A stretch of 64,000 bases of DNA from Plectrocnemia conspersa (Eukaryota; Arthropoda; Insecta; Trichoptera; Polycentropodidae). Of the stretch, positions 12,921 through 24,502 are shown one piece after another (position 1 is the stretch's first letter; every line of letters begins with the position of its first letter). The DNA lies in contig VTFK01000045.1 in assembly GCA_009617715.1 (NCBI GenBank), positions 558,001 to 622,000 on the forward strand, given 5' to 3'. A model generated the notes under the pieces. The model was not told the origin of the DNA. It searched no databases and worked only from the letters and a program-made list of their open reading frames with translations. The position numbers and the translations under genes were made by a program.

Positions 12921-13280
12921 ACACCACGAACCAGTGGTTATAGTCGATGACTAATACCCGAAAGATATGAATTCGAATCCCAAGTGAACCTTTGTGTTTT
13001 TCAATTTTTATCGTGTCTGAGAGATCAGAATTATTGATTATTATATAATTATATTTTCTATTGAACATCACAAAATATGTTTTCCTAGATTTTCATAATC
13101 TCACGGATTAATATCGAGCTATGTCATACATATTAGGTATGAAAAATTCTTTAACCCGTGTCTGGAAATCAGAATCTCGATTATTATATATTTTATATTA
13201 TTTATCGATCATCATGTATTAGGTTTTCCTAGTTTTTCGTACTCTCACGGATGAATATCGAGAAAATTAAATTCAAATCG
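12921..13280 (+). mobile_element. tRNA-derived SINE copy 3, plus strand
   Basis: The head has an A-box-like segment (AACCAGTGGTTATAG, near 12929) and a B-box-like segment (AATTCGAATCCC, near 12970), followed by the family block ATTTTTATCGTGTCTGAGAG. The later body block (TTTTCCTAGATTTTCATAAT with TCACGGATTAATATCGAG) is present twice, near 13081 and 13213, so the body is partly duplicated. The usual 3' module is not clear. Confidence 0.6.
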
Positions 13281-14979
13281 ATTGTTACATATATATTATG
13301 TATAAAAAATTGTGACAGTTAATTAAGATTTATTTTTTCATTAGCTATTTCAGCTCATAGATAATATTATATACAAATGTATAAAAACTCAAGTTAAAAA
13401 TACAATATATGTAATTCTATGCATCGGCTAAAAAACTGACCATGTTTATTTGAACAATGCCATTAAACATTTCTTCACAGATTTAATTTATTAATATTCT
13501 TTAGAATCAGTATACTTATACAAATGTGTACTAATAAGCCAAGCTTAACAAATTGGTGATTCCTTTTCGCACATCGCCCAATCTCACGAAGCGGATATTA
13601 ATATTTAACGGTTTCATCAAAGTGGTGCTAAAACGCTTCGAAATGGGAAAATTCATTGGTGTTCGTTATCTTGTAACAAATAATATATTATACATGTATC
13701 TGATTGACAGCTACCATTTCGTCTACATTACATTTAAAATAAGTAGATGCCGGCAATAAAACATTATGTATACAACTCCATATAAATAAATAAATATTTA
13801 ATTTGCGCCACTCCACACCACTGCCTTTCTAACTAATGCCGAACGCAGCTGTCTTTGTCTAGGAAACGTGTCTGTGCATTTTTCACTGCAATAATGCAAT
13901 TATGTGTCGGTGTTGGAGCACGTAAATTTTTTTTTTATATATTCTATGTAAAAAATATTATACAAAAATATGTAAGCAAAAATTAAAATTTTATTTTTTG
14001 AATTCGGCAAATGTTTATAAATGCGTTGAATGCGTTTGTCCTTTTCCTTTCGGACTTTTATTATTATTATTCGTTGAACGAGAATGAAAATATTTTTATA
14101 GGACCTAAAGTTTCCGGTACTGATTTTGGTACGGGTGGTCTGAGTCTGTTAACCTTGAAGTTTGTTTTGGAGAAATAATTTACATTGTAAAGTATATGCA
14201 CTCTTCGTGATGTTTGCAGCTATACATAGTAGCTTTATAGTTATATGCTGTATGATAAAAAATATTCAGCATATGATTGCAATAATTATGAATGAGTATA
14301 TTGTGTTAAATTTTATGTAAGGAAACCATATTTTTATAGAGGAAAAATGAAACACAGTTATTATTATTATTTTATTATATCTAGAATAGAAGTTTTGAAC
14401 TGTTTTATTAAATACACTTAGAATGAGTAATAGCAGCAGTCTAGGAGTTAGTTAATAGTTTAATTTAATGTTTTCATCAATTGCTTCTCCTTTCATGTGT
14501 ATGCAAAAATATAGCAACAAATTCCTCGTCTATTTAATGTGCATAATCATGTAATTTTAATATATTCAATTATTATTATTCAGTTAATCAATGTAAGAAA
14601 TATGAAAACAATATATTTTATTTTATTATAGACCTCACATATTGAATAGCTTTGGAGCATTGCTCTAATTTTTTTCTTATTAATCAGTATATTTTATTTT
14701 TTGAGCATAGTTTGAGAATTATCGATTTTTTTGTGATAGCACTTATACGACAGAAATATGTAAGACAAACTTAATAATTTATTAGAAAAAATATTACAAA
14801 AGTATAACTCAACAGAATTGTATATATTGTATTAATTCACCTTTTTATTGTTGCAAACTAAATTGCTATTATTAAGTAGTACAATTTTAAACAACACGTC
14901 GAAATTGCATATGATGAAATTAAAATGACACAGTTAATTTTAAAATTATAAAATTGAAAATTCGACATTTTCTTTAAAA
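13281..14979. other. AT-rich non-coding DNA
   Basis: No gene is recognised. The plus frame 13553-13759 is unsupported. Poly-T and poly-A runs and TTATTATTATT simple sequence occur near 14060 and 14360. Confidence 0.35.
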
Positions 14980-15060
14980 TTAACACTTTATACACCGCTG
15001 ACGCCACGCTGGCGTATGTATGAGCTACGCGTTACGTCCCGCGGACGCCATCGTGGCGCT
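14980..15060. promoter_or_regulatory. palindrome pair ACGCCANNNTGGCG
   Basis: This is a short GC-rich island in very AT-rich DNA. It holds two perfect inverted repeats of one design, CGCCA-CGC-TGGCG at 15002-15014 and CGCCA-TCG-TGGCG at 15046-15058, each preceded by A. A TTAA lies at 14980-14983 just before CACTTTATACACCGCTGACG, which resembles the layout of some piggyBac-type termini (TTAA target followed by a repeat-rich end). It could therefore be a lone transposon end or a pair of protein-binding dyads. Confidence 0.35.
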
Positions 15061-16012
15061 TTTTAATTGATTGAGTTTTGACGACAAAAAAATACAAATC
15101 AGTATATTAATAAAACATTCAACATATTCAATTTTGCCTTTTGTAAAAAAATAGTGTTTTTATCCCTTATTCAAATTTATATTTTGATTTTTAATTATTT
15201 ATCAAGGAGAATTTTTATTGTAGAAGTGGGCAATATTTGAAGATAAAGTTATGTGAGTCGCGATAGAGATTGGAAGTAATTGGTGTGCACTGTTGTTGAA
15301 AAATACTTTCATATAATATATATTATGGGAGACTGCGCTACGCGGCCCAATAATTATTAAGTGAAATAATTTAATATGAAATATAAGTATTATGTATAAG
15401 TATATAAAATATGTATATATTTGGTAAAGAAAAAAATGACACTTTTTAGAAAAATATTTTTTAGTTATCTTCACTTTCTCTCCCCTCAAAATCATATATA
15501 CGTTTCTGAAATTATAGTAGGCTTATCAACGTTTTATTAATCTGCTTCCTGGCTTAGGCAAAAAATGCTTAAAAATAAATATACATTTAATATATCATGG
15601 AGTAGATTAACTTGTATGTGAGGAACAATGCTTAAATTGCATTGAAGTAATTTCAGTAGTGTTTTTATCAGAATATTATATATAGGTAGATTCTTAAATA
15701 TGTTTTAGTGCAATTTTTGGAATGTATGTATTTAAGTATTTGGAATTTTATTGCATCTCATTAATGTGCATACAATGAATTGATTGATATTGCTTGACAT
15801 ATAGAAAAAGAGTTAGCGTGATGATGTTTGTGATCGCTGATTTTTTTGTACATACATATATGGAGGTGCCTTAAGATATTATTGTTTGGCTGTCTCATTT
15901 TAACCAAAGTATGTCATGGTAACCCTAATCGCACACAATGCATGCATTATTATATGCACTTTTGGGCGTATACATATATCATCACTTACATTTTTTCATG
16001 TTCAAGTAATTA
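15061..16012. other. AT-rich non-coding DNA
   Basis: No gene is recognised. The 97-aa minus frame at 15202-15495 is AT-rich translation. A short GC-rich word at 15330-15351 has an A-box-like reverse complement, but no B box follows. Confidence 0.35.
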
Positions 16013-16360
16013 GTGAAGTCAGCGTCCGTGCAAAATTGGGATGAACTTCAAAGAGTTGGCCTTGGGTTACAATTGCGCCTCTTTGACCTTGAGATGGTCT
16101 CTCCGGGTTTTCAGTCGGTGCAGCAGCAACAATGTGTGTTTCTGAGTTATGTCGGTGCATTGTTGTTTGACCGGCGGGTGCCCGCTCCCACACTCGTGCA
16201 CATTTCGGGACCCCAACACCTCTCCTCTATTCTAGCTAGGGTCTCTTTTCTTCCGAATGTCATACTGATATCGGGGTGCAGACGCTCGCATGCATCTCTT
16301 GGCGCAATTAACTTATTGGGACAGGGGTTGCGAACAATTTATAAATATTGCCACTAGAAT
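16013..16360 (+). other. GC-rich island with unrecognised open frame
   Basis: About 340 bp with composition near 50% GC, sharply different from both flanks. A plus frame is open from 16010 to 16357, but the first ATG in frame is at about 16094 (87 codons). An overlapping minus frame (16193-16002) is also open. No domain is recognised on either strand. An acceptor-like GTTTTCAG (16108-16115) is present without a clear partner donor. It could be an exon, a conserved element or an old insertion. Confidence 0.2.
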
Positions 16361-16444
16361 CTTACATTAATAATAAAGCTATTTTGTAAAAATATAACAA
16401 GGGAAGCCGATATGGCAATTAACTCTCGTCAATAGGGTAGTCAT

Positions 16445-16640
16445 ATAAAATGGAAATTGAGCGTTAAATATCTAGCTATATATCTTAATTCTAAACTTAA
16501 ATTTAATAAACATTTCGGAACCTATCTCAGAGCGCTAAATACTAAAAATAAAATTTTAATGTACAAACAATTCATCAGGCTTATTTTAACACTATTTTTT
16601 CTAAACTACAAGTCATTCAAAATAATACAATAAAAATAAT
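16445..16640 (+). pseudogene. Jockey-clade LINE reverse transcriptase fragment
   Basis: The frame reads WKLSVKYLAIYLNSKLKFNK, then TKNKILMYKQFIRLILTLFF and LNYKSFKIIQ. This matches in order the region just after the catalytic domain of Jockey-clade reverse transcriptases (family pattern VKYLGxxLDxxLxWxxH, then NKLxLYKxxIRPxxTY and then LQxxQNKxLR). The segment between the two blocks is shortened and no full ORF exists. It is a small, decayed 3' scrap. Confidence 0.65.
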
Positions 16641-18895
16641 TTATTTAAAAAAAATTATTATACTCAAAATAAAATTACTATTAAAATATTTCGCGAAACC
16701 TTATTAACTAAATAATCTCAGAAATCTTATAAATTTTCATAAAAAAATGTTTAAGGGATTTTAAGGGTTTAAGGGGTTAACTTCAATATTTGTACGCAAT
16801 AACTGTCGTACTTTTAATCAGATTTCCATATATTTTTTATAAATTTACCCTGTAAATATCTAGGCTAAGCTGATCCACAAAAATAGCGGCCATTTAAAAA
16901 TAAAAAAAATCATAATTAAATAAAAAGGCCAAATTTAAAACAAATGTAAATACAAAATTAAAAAATATTAAAAATCCTTTTTTTGCGACGTACACGACTT
17001 TCTTCTTGCGACTACACAAAATTGGAAATCGTGACGTACGCTGATGTATACTTTTAATCTATTAACTTTATATTTGAAATTGAAAGTTTAAAATAGCACA
17101 GTTGGCACACTAGTGACAGATAGAATGAAATGTGCAAATGTCACGTCGCTACTGTTTATGAAAAAGAGTTATGTTTTTTAAAAAAGAGTTTTTATGACAG
17201 AGAGACACGTGTATTTTCTATTTTATTATATAGATATATGATATATAACCGTAAGTGTTCAATTCAGAATCCTTTCCTTTCTGTATTGAAATTGGTGACT
17301 AATGATTAGTATAAGTTAAGAATCCAAACTTAATATCTATATAATAAAAGCAGATACATATATACTGCGCTATACTCGACCCTCATTTTAAATAATTATT
17401 TATTATAATATTTATACCTCGAGTTAAAACGCGATGGTAATGATCCAATGATCTACCTAATAATTTGACATGCTACTTAAAGTATCCTAATAAAATATTT
17501 TCATAAATGTCTTAATATTTATGTTATTGTCCGTCTGAAACAACTATAAATTAAATGACTGAATAGGTGTTGTCAATCTACATATAATAAATTAAAAAAT
17601 TGAAAATCCAATAGCAGACACTAAATCAGTAAATATTAGCTATTTAATTAATGATTTTTTTTTACTTAAAAGAAAACAAGCATATATTTAAATATCTTGG
17701 TCTTTGTATTTTTCATCTAATAAAAAATATTGTATTTTTATTTGAGTTTATAGATTTTATCTTCCGGCCTTTCACTTATCTTTCCACTTCACATATAAAG
17801 TAAAAGATTAAATCTTACTTATTATTTTATTTTGCATAATTGTGGTTTTCTTATTTTTTAAGCCCATTTAAACGTATCACAGCAATAAAAATAAATATAA
17901 TTGATCATTTAAAATATTCTCAAATTATTGGCATGAATTTACATATTAGATTTGATTACAGAAATGCCACATTTTGATTGAACGAAGATGGTAATATGTC
18001 AACTTTTTATTTGTCATTAGATATATACAGCTAAAGGTCACTATAAAATAACAAGTTTATTAAACAGTCATTAATTCATAATATTATAATATTTTATTAT
18101 GCGTTGAGTTTCAAATTGATTGCTGATAAATCTTCTCACGCATATATGGATCTAAAAATAAATATTAAAATAAACGACATTTCTGAACATACAATATAGA
18201 GTAATTTTACACGGTTTATGATCCCTGAATCTGGTTGCACTAACACCATCGCGATAGGAATGCATCGGGCGCGGTAGGTAAGCCGTATGTAGGTTACTGG
18301 GATCAAACGCAAAAAACAAAACCTACACCGAACATTTGGTCGCAAGGTTTTGCCAAAAGTGCATATGCAGTTTGCGAACCAAATTTGGCACATTTATATC
18401 ATTTGTGTGGATCGAATATGTTATTATACGTATGTTATTATATTGGATTCACATGCGTGATGAATAGAAAATCTGCCGCTTTTGTTCAGTCGTCAGCATT
18501 CGTATATAAAGTGTAATTTATTGCCAATATTAAAAAAATACAACGAGGTTGGTTCGCAAGGTGTGGCTTTTAGGGGTTTTTCTTAGATTTATATCGCGGT
18601 AGATACGCGTTGAATATTTTATTGTATTTTTGTGTAATGAATTCAAGGGGTAGAATACGGAAAAATACTGCTTTAATTATTTAATTGCTATATAAATATT
18701 TGCTTGTTTTAGATGTACATAATCATTAAATTTAGTATAAATTATTTATATATCATACTAGTTACGATTCGTGAGATTTAAGTAGAATATAAATTTTAAA
18801 AATGTATTTTATATTTTAGTTCTCTCTTAATTTGCTTGTATTTAGGTTAATACATAATAACTTCATATTTATTTAATTATATTTATATCTCTTAC
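16641..18895. other. AT-rich non-coding DNA
   Basis: No gene is recognised. The stretch 18180-18400 is GC-richer and carries an unsupported 85-aa minus frame. Runs of TTTAAGGG-like words occur at 16750-16785. Confidence 0.35.
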
Positions 18896-19075
18896 CAAAT
18901 CATCAATTTGGCATTAAATATAAACAATATGCAATAGTGCAAGTAAATAAATTACCAAAATATATCATTGAAGACTTAATAAATGAAAAATACTGCTCAG
19001 CTGTATTTTTAGATATAAGCAAGATTTTTGACAAAATGTAGCACCCTAGACTACAAAATTTAGAGACTGCTTCAA
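18896..19075 (+). pseudogene. Jockey-clade LINE RT fragment (first Asp block)
   Basis: The frame reads HQFGIKYKQYAIVQVNKL, then IEDLINEKYCSAVFLDISKI and FDKM followed by an in-frame TAG where the family has Trp. This is the reverse transcriptase palm block containing the first catalytic Asp (family pattern HQFGFRxxHST, then CSAVFLDxSQAFDKVW). The Asp in FLD is kept. The sequence to either side quickly loses similarity, so this is a truncated remnant. Confidence 0.75.
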
Positions 19076-19114
19076 GGAAAATTTATCGTTTTTCCAACCT
19101 TAAATTTTAGACTT

Positions 19115-19190
19115 ACATAAAATGTATATTAAAAAGGTGCATGAGTGTTTTATAGTTATAAAGCACCTTTCTTTTTTATATTACATTTTT
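19115..19190. repeat. imperfect long hairpin
   Basis: The left arm (about 19117-19140, ending AAGGTGC) pairs with the right arm starting GCACCTTTC at about 19163, with AAAATGTA and TACATTTT continuing the stem after a few mismatches. The loop is about 22 nt. The size is compatible with a small foldback element or a hairpin RNA; no known microRNA seed was recognised. Confidence 0.35.
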
Positions 19191-20480
19191 TTATAAAATG
19201 TATTATAAAAATTAATTTTCAATAATAACATTTTTATGTGTGTTTTTTTCAATCTTTTTATAGAATAATAAAAACAATATTGAAAGCACAATAAAAATAA
19301 ATGATTAATAAATGTTTATTTTAAACCAACCTACTAAATAATTAGTTTTAAATATTTTAGTACATTTTTTAACTCCATTAATTTAATAATAAATTAAATA
19401 AGACTATTAAGTATTTTTTAAGATGAACGATATTTTATTAAAAAATGTTCACTCTAAAATCCTCATTAATTTCTGAAAACTTAAAACATATTCAAATAGA
19501 ATATTTTTATTAAGTTAATTTTCTTATTCTTTTATAGAAAAAAAATATAATCTTTTTATATTGTAGAAAAAAATATATAAAATATACGTAATTCGTACTT
19601 AAAAGTCCAGTTATATACAAATAATTTATTCATTTTTTTCATATATTTTAACTAAGTAACGTAAAGGAAATGAAATAGTGCAGTGCTTTTTTTACTGATG
19701 TTTGAGATTATTTTATTATTTAAGTACATTTTTTTTATTATTATATAACATAATTAATAGCTTAGACAAAGTTTAATAGTTTTATAAAGTTTACAACACT
19801 AATGTAATAAACAAATACAAATTTAAAATTTTATAAAAAAAACAGGAATGTGTCAATATTATTCAATTTTCTAAAGAAAAATAAGCTTAGGCATTTTATG
19901 TTTATATTTAAATTTAAGGTAAAGTGGACCTAAATTATTGTTTTTATTATTATATGTGTGTTGCCTAATTTTCTAATAATTAATTTATATATATTTTTTT
20001 TTCTAATATACCATATGCAAATATAATAATTAGCATTAGACGAACCTTTTTTGTATGTGGATTTTTAGTTTATTTACAAAAGTTGAAACTTTATTTTGAT
20101 CCACTATTGAATCTGGTGATATATTTTTAATTGCAATAAATGAAAATTAGCTAACTCTGTATTTTTTAATAGGGGATCAGTATATTCACATATACTTTAT
20201 TTTCTGATAGTTTCATACACAAAATTGTGGAATGTTATTTTCGTGGCAATAAAATTTTTAATTTTTTATAGACGTGATATTTAAAAATATATGTCTCAGT
20301 GTCATTAAGTTATTTTCTTCAAAAAGTAAGAGTTGTAGATCTACAATTATTCCAGATTACAAGAAGATTTTATTTGTTATAAATATATATGATCCTTAAT
20401 TAATTGCAAACACGAATCTTTCCTGTTAAAGAATTAACATTAGTCGATTAACTTTTAATCAACCTTTTCTAATTTAAGCA
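19191..20480. other. AT-rich non-coding DNA
   Basis: Very AT-rich with no gene or repeat family recognised. Confidence 0.4.
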
Positions 20481-21090
20481 AATTTTACCACTCGCCATTT
20501 AGTAGCTATTCCACGAAATTGGTCGGCTCCTAAAAGTTATTTAGTCACTCTCGTTCCTTACAATGTATGAATACCACCAACAAAGATCCTCATACCCTTC
20601 AAATGAGCTCAAAATTTGACCCGCCCTGCTTGAAATAATGAACTTTTGCGATACGTTCCGCGTCATAACAACATCTATTGACGGCCGGGGGACGGGCTGA
20701 CAATAAAACCGCACCAAAATCGAACCGACCAGCTTTTTTACTATTCAATCTTTCTTTTGAACTTCTCGCCGAAGCGTTAAATTTTTAGTACGCCGAAAAG
20801 AATATAATATGAGCTTTTAGTGCACAAATGATATACGACCCCACTGGCCCCGATGCTTGCGGCCGCCGCGTGCACTTGAACCAGCGCCCTTCAGCCCTGG
20901 TCACCTTGAGGTCCTCGTCTAAGTATGTGTGTGTATGTGTGTGCACACAAGGTGGGTACAGGTATCACCCACCTAGATAGGGCTCAGGTGCCATTTTTTA
21001 TCGACGACTCGCGCTCGGGCTATGGCTGCATTTATTGGTATCGTCACGCACATGTACCGGTTCCCGGAGGGGCGAACCATTTCGATTATA
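20481..21090. promoter_or_regulatory. GC/CpG-rich candidate regulatory island
   Basis: This stretch stands out by G+C and CpG content (for example 20670-20710 and 20840-20900) and includes a GAGCTTTT octamer at 20811-20818. It also has a TCACCTTGAGGTCC segment near 20901 that resembles nuclear-receptor half sites (reverse complement contains TCAAGGTGA). The 114-aa plus frame at 20925-21269 begins in a TG-repeat and has no family features. A regulatory role is inferred from composition only. Confidence 0.25.
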
Positions 21091-22447
21091 TACTATATCA
21101 ATTGATTAACCTAATTATACGATCCTTATATATTTTTCGTTTTGCTATAATTTTATATAAAATATATTTATGTATAGACAGTTTTTATTTAATACGCAAT
21201 TCATTAATATCCATTGAATTGTCTATACTAAAACAAGGAATGATTTTTCGATTTAATATAGTTAGATAGACTGTAGATGGCTTACAATTTATTTTACTAA
21301 ATCTAAGTTTTTCACTTTTTTTATAAAAATATATGTATAAAGGATTGCTTTGAAATAGTAACAAATAAAATATTACTTTTACGCTCATGTTAACAGTGTG
21401 TTTTATAAATTATTAAATATTTTTTAGCATTATCAAATGTTTTATTTAGAGCTACTGATATATCATACTTATGCATTTATAATACAAAACACATATGTAC
21501 GTATTTTATAGTGTGGTCATTTAAAAAGTCAAGCCCAAAATTCGCAACATACCGAACCGGTCTCTATCGTTCTCATCATCCATTTGCAAATGCACAATGA
21601 AACTTCAACCTTCGAAAAAGAGTTGCAAACATTTTATACCCCGTAAAGTAATGGAGAACATAAATTATAAATCCTCTCCGTTTTTATGTCTACGTATATC
21701 GTTTCGCCATTGTATTTAGTTAATTTTAAACGTCGCGGTTAGTAGAACGTCGCAAAAAAATGCATCGTCTGACCTCGCGTGTCAGTTCTTCTAATTTATA
21801 AACACACACACATACATATGTATGCAATTATGCATTTCGGTGAATAAGTGTCTGAAGCGTGGTTTATTGAATGGCAAAAAAATGCATCCCCATCAAGCAC
21901 GTCCCATTGAAATATATAATTTGTGGAAACTATCGGCTTCGGTTCCGAGAAGTACGTCGAATCATCGACGAATTAGCATACTGCTTTTTCGGATCTTTTG
22001 TTAACCACTGGCGCTCATTGTTTAAATAACAGCTATAGGTGCTCGATATTTTTGCTGCTAATTCGGGTTGACTTTCCGACGGTGCCATTAGACAAATAAC
22101 CAGTTACCAATCAATTGTAACCGTGATCGAGAGAGCGTTTATCGGCAAATGATTGCCATTTTAGCGCGATTCTGATCAGACATTCAGACGCGCATTCACT
22201 TTTTTATGGCCGTGAATTTTGGTTTAATAAGGGCTATCACGCGTCCTATGATCATCGCTTTCATTCTAATCCTCTCATATTCCAAATTATATGACAAATC
22301 AACTGTATTTTTCATAAATATTTAAAAAATATTAGGAAAAATTAAAAAATATATAATTGAAGAATGTTCTGTTTCGTCACTTTGGTGTCAGTATCGGGCG
22401 GTGAAATCGAACGTGAAAGCGTTCAGCTTGATCAAAACGGTTTAGTG
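21091..22447. other. non-coding, with GC-richer patch 21520-22260
   Basis: No gene is recognised. The part from 21520 to 22260 is less AT-rich and resembles the other islands. Frames at 21185-21388 and 21822-22004 have no supporting features. Confidence 0.3.
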
Positions 22448-22660
22448 AGCAGTCAGCCCTGATATAAATTGAATAGCAAGCAGTAAGCTCTGATATATTG
22501 CAGTGGTATAGTTGTAGTAGAAATCCTCGTTGATGTCAGTATCATGAACCCATAATCTTTGCTCATGGTAATACATCTTCCGGTGGGCCTTTTATAAACG
22601 AAACCATTGTGGTCGCAATTGGCGCTTTATACTGGATAATTGTGTAGAATCCCCTACACA
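22448..22660. repeat. short tandem duplication and hairpin
   Basis: AGCAGTCAGCCCTGATATAA at about 22448 recurs as AGCAGTAAGCTCTGATATAT at about 22479, a 31-bp spaced duplication. A perfect 7-bp hairpin, TGTGTAG (22641-22647) with CTACACA (22654-22660), ends the segment. The function is unknown. Confidence 0.45.
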
Positions 22661-23850
22661 TTATATGAAATATCATTACGTATAAATGTTTTTTTCTGAA
22701 GTTTAAAAAATAATTAATTTATTATTATTTTAAGAATTTCTTCATATAAATAGAAGGTACAGCTGATTATGATTATAAAAATATAACAAAAATGTTTCAT
22801 ATTGGTTCAACTCATTTTTTACATGCTATTATTATAGTTAAAATTCAAATGTGGATGTAGTGTGGATGATTTACGAAGTAATCTTTATATCCATTGACAT
22901 CGATAAATAAGAAATCCACAAAATCGAGACATTGACAGATGTTGAAGTATTTGAAATGTATTCATAAAACCAAATTTCAGTTCGATCCATATACTGCGTA
23001 TAGATCTGTCGTATTTCACAAGCGGAGCTTTTAAATTATCTTACAGTATTTACTCTCAAGAAAAAACATAGTCTTCATTTTTTAGATCCCAGAAATCAAG
23101 ACTCACACTTTAATAAATTCTGTAAATTTCCGAAACTGAATTATTTTACATATAAATCTTAAATTTATTATGATTTTAATGCAAAGTTGAATATTTTAAT
23201 TATTTGTAGAACTAAATAGAAAATAAATATAATTTATTAAGAAAAACTATAACTATAATATAAATATGACTATATACATAAAAATAGTGATTGTGGATTT
23301 TTATGTATTTATGATATATATTTAATATATAGTAATAAAATCATATAATTTTTTTTATTACATACATATATAATATTTTGATGTGGCAAAAACCATTTAA
23401 AAATAATGTATTTGTGTGCCTTTATAAAATATTTTTATTGATATTTCAATTGTGTAAATTGAAATATTTTCTTTTGGGTTGTAATGCTCCATGTCGATGC
23501 AAATCGTGTGCTTGAATTCTAACTTAAACTCAAATATGTAATATTTTAGTTACCATTTGCCTTAAAACTTCATTATGTAACTCATTTGCGATCATTATAT
23601 CCGCATTGTGATTATAATTAGTAAATAATAAATCAGTATCTGAAAACATCTCTTTATTTATTAAGAAAAGTCATTAGGTCTTAGTACATCAGGTTGTAAT
23701 ACAATGAATTAAATTTTAAGCCTCTAGGAAAAAGGCATCAGCAGTACTAACATGCTGATGATACAGGACGAAGATTTGTTCTGAAGTTATTACCTAAGTC
23801 GACAAAAAGCTAAATTGTAGCAATTTTTGATATAATATTTAAATTTCAAT
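22661..23850. other. AT-rich non-coding DNA
   Basis: No gene is recognised; a GAGCTTTT octamer occurs at 23025-23032. Confidence 0.35.
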
Positions 23851-23900
23851 ACATTTAGGTACAAACGACTTATTAAAATATCTAGTTTGTACCTAAATGT
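23851..23900. repeat. perfect 16-bp inverted repeat
   Basis: ACATTTAGGTACAAAC at 23851-23866 is the exact reverse complement of GTTTGTACCTAAATGT at 23885-23900, with an 18-nt AT-rich loop. No larger terminal-repeat structure was found around it. It could be a cruciform-forming site, a small foldback element or an RNA hairpin. Confidence 0.7.
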
Positions 23901-24243
23901 GAAGATCTACTCTGACTGTGCTTTTATAGCTTTTCTGGAGAAAGAACTAATCAAAAATTAAATTAAATAAACCTAAAGAGATTTTCTAAAAATATGACCC
24001 AGGATTCAAGACTGATTTTTTTTAGATTTTGATCGAGAAATTGTGGGATAATAATCCTTAATTGGAATAACGATTTTATTATTTATCTTTATGATTAATT
24101 CCAATATCTTTGACACCATAGAAACACTGAATAATTTGTGTTTTATATGGGATTTGAAGCAACTTTAAAGATACCGTTTTTTATAGCCCACCTATGCTTT
24201 TGAATTGATTGATAACTAATTATTGTATTTTTATCTCTTTCAG

Positions 24244-24279
24244 GAGTCTTCGCCGACATTGACTTTAATCTCGTCGAAG
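24244..24279 (+). other. candidate 36-nt micro-exon
   Basis: A polypyrimidine tract ending in CAG (24241-24243), with a CTAAT branch-point-like word about 27 nt upstream, is followed by 36 nt and then GAAG|GTAAGC, a near-consensus donor. The length is a multiple of three. Of the three phases one has a stop. The phase that uses the first two bases to complete a codon gives VFADIDFNLVE, and the other open phase gives ESSPTLTLISSK. Neither is recognised. The splice signals, not the peptide, carry the case. If real, it marks this window as intronic to a plus-strand gene. Confidence 0.3.
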
Positions 24280-24419
24280 GTAAGCCTTTGAGCCATGCGC
24301 CGGGAGCTTCGCCCCCACAAGGTGTGTTGTCCCACGTTGTCCCCTGCATCGTCATGCCACCATGTCCTAAATGGCACCCTCTACTGCCTACTAATAACGC
24401 TAAAAATCTTCCATTGCAG

Positions 24420-24502
24420 CCTGCAGATATTTTGCATTCCTTACCCGGCTCTCTGATATTACATTCGAGGTTCGACATAATCTGGTTTTAATTTATATGT
24501 AA
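24420..24502 (+). other. candidate following exon with stop
   Basis: A second acceptor-like signal, ACTAATAAC branch-type word followed by CTTCCATTGCAG (ending 24419), lies 140 nt after the micro-exon donor. Joined in phase with VFADIDFNLVE the frame continues ACRYFAFLTRLSDITFEVRH and stops with TAA at 24500-24502; the alternative phase also stays open to a TAA at about 24489. It could be an alternative terminal exon. No polyadenylation signal was seen close by. The confidence is low, because in this GC-richer island several frames are open on both strands. Confidence 0.2.

Noticed and set aside
15325..15355. tRNA or SINE head on the minus strand (GCGTAGCGCAGTC)
   Set aside because: An A-box-like word is present but no B box or cloverleaf follows.
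20925..21269. 114-codon plus frame
   Set aside because: The start lies in a TG repeat and the second half is AT-rich translation without domains.
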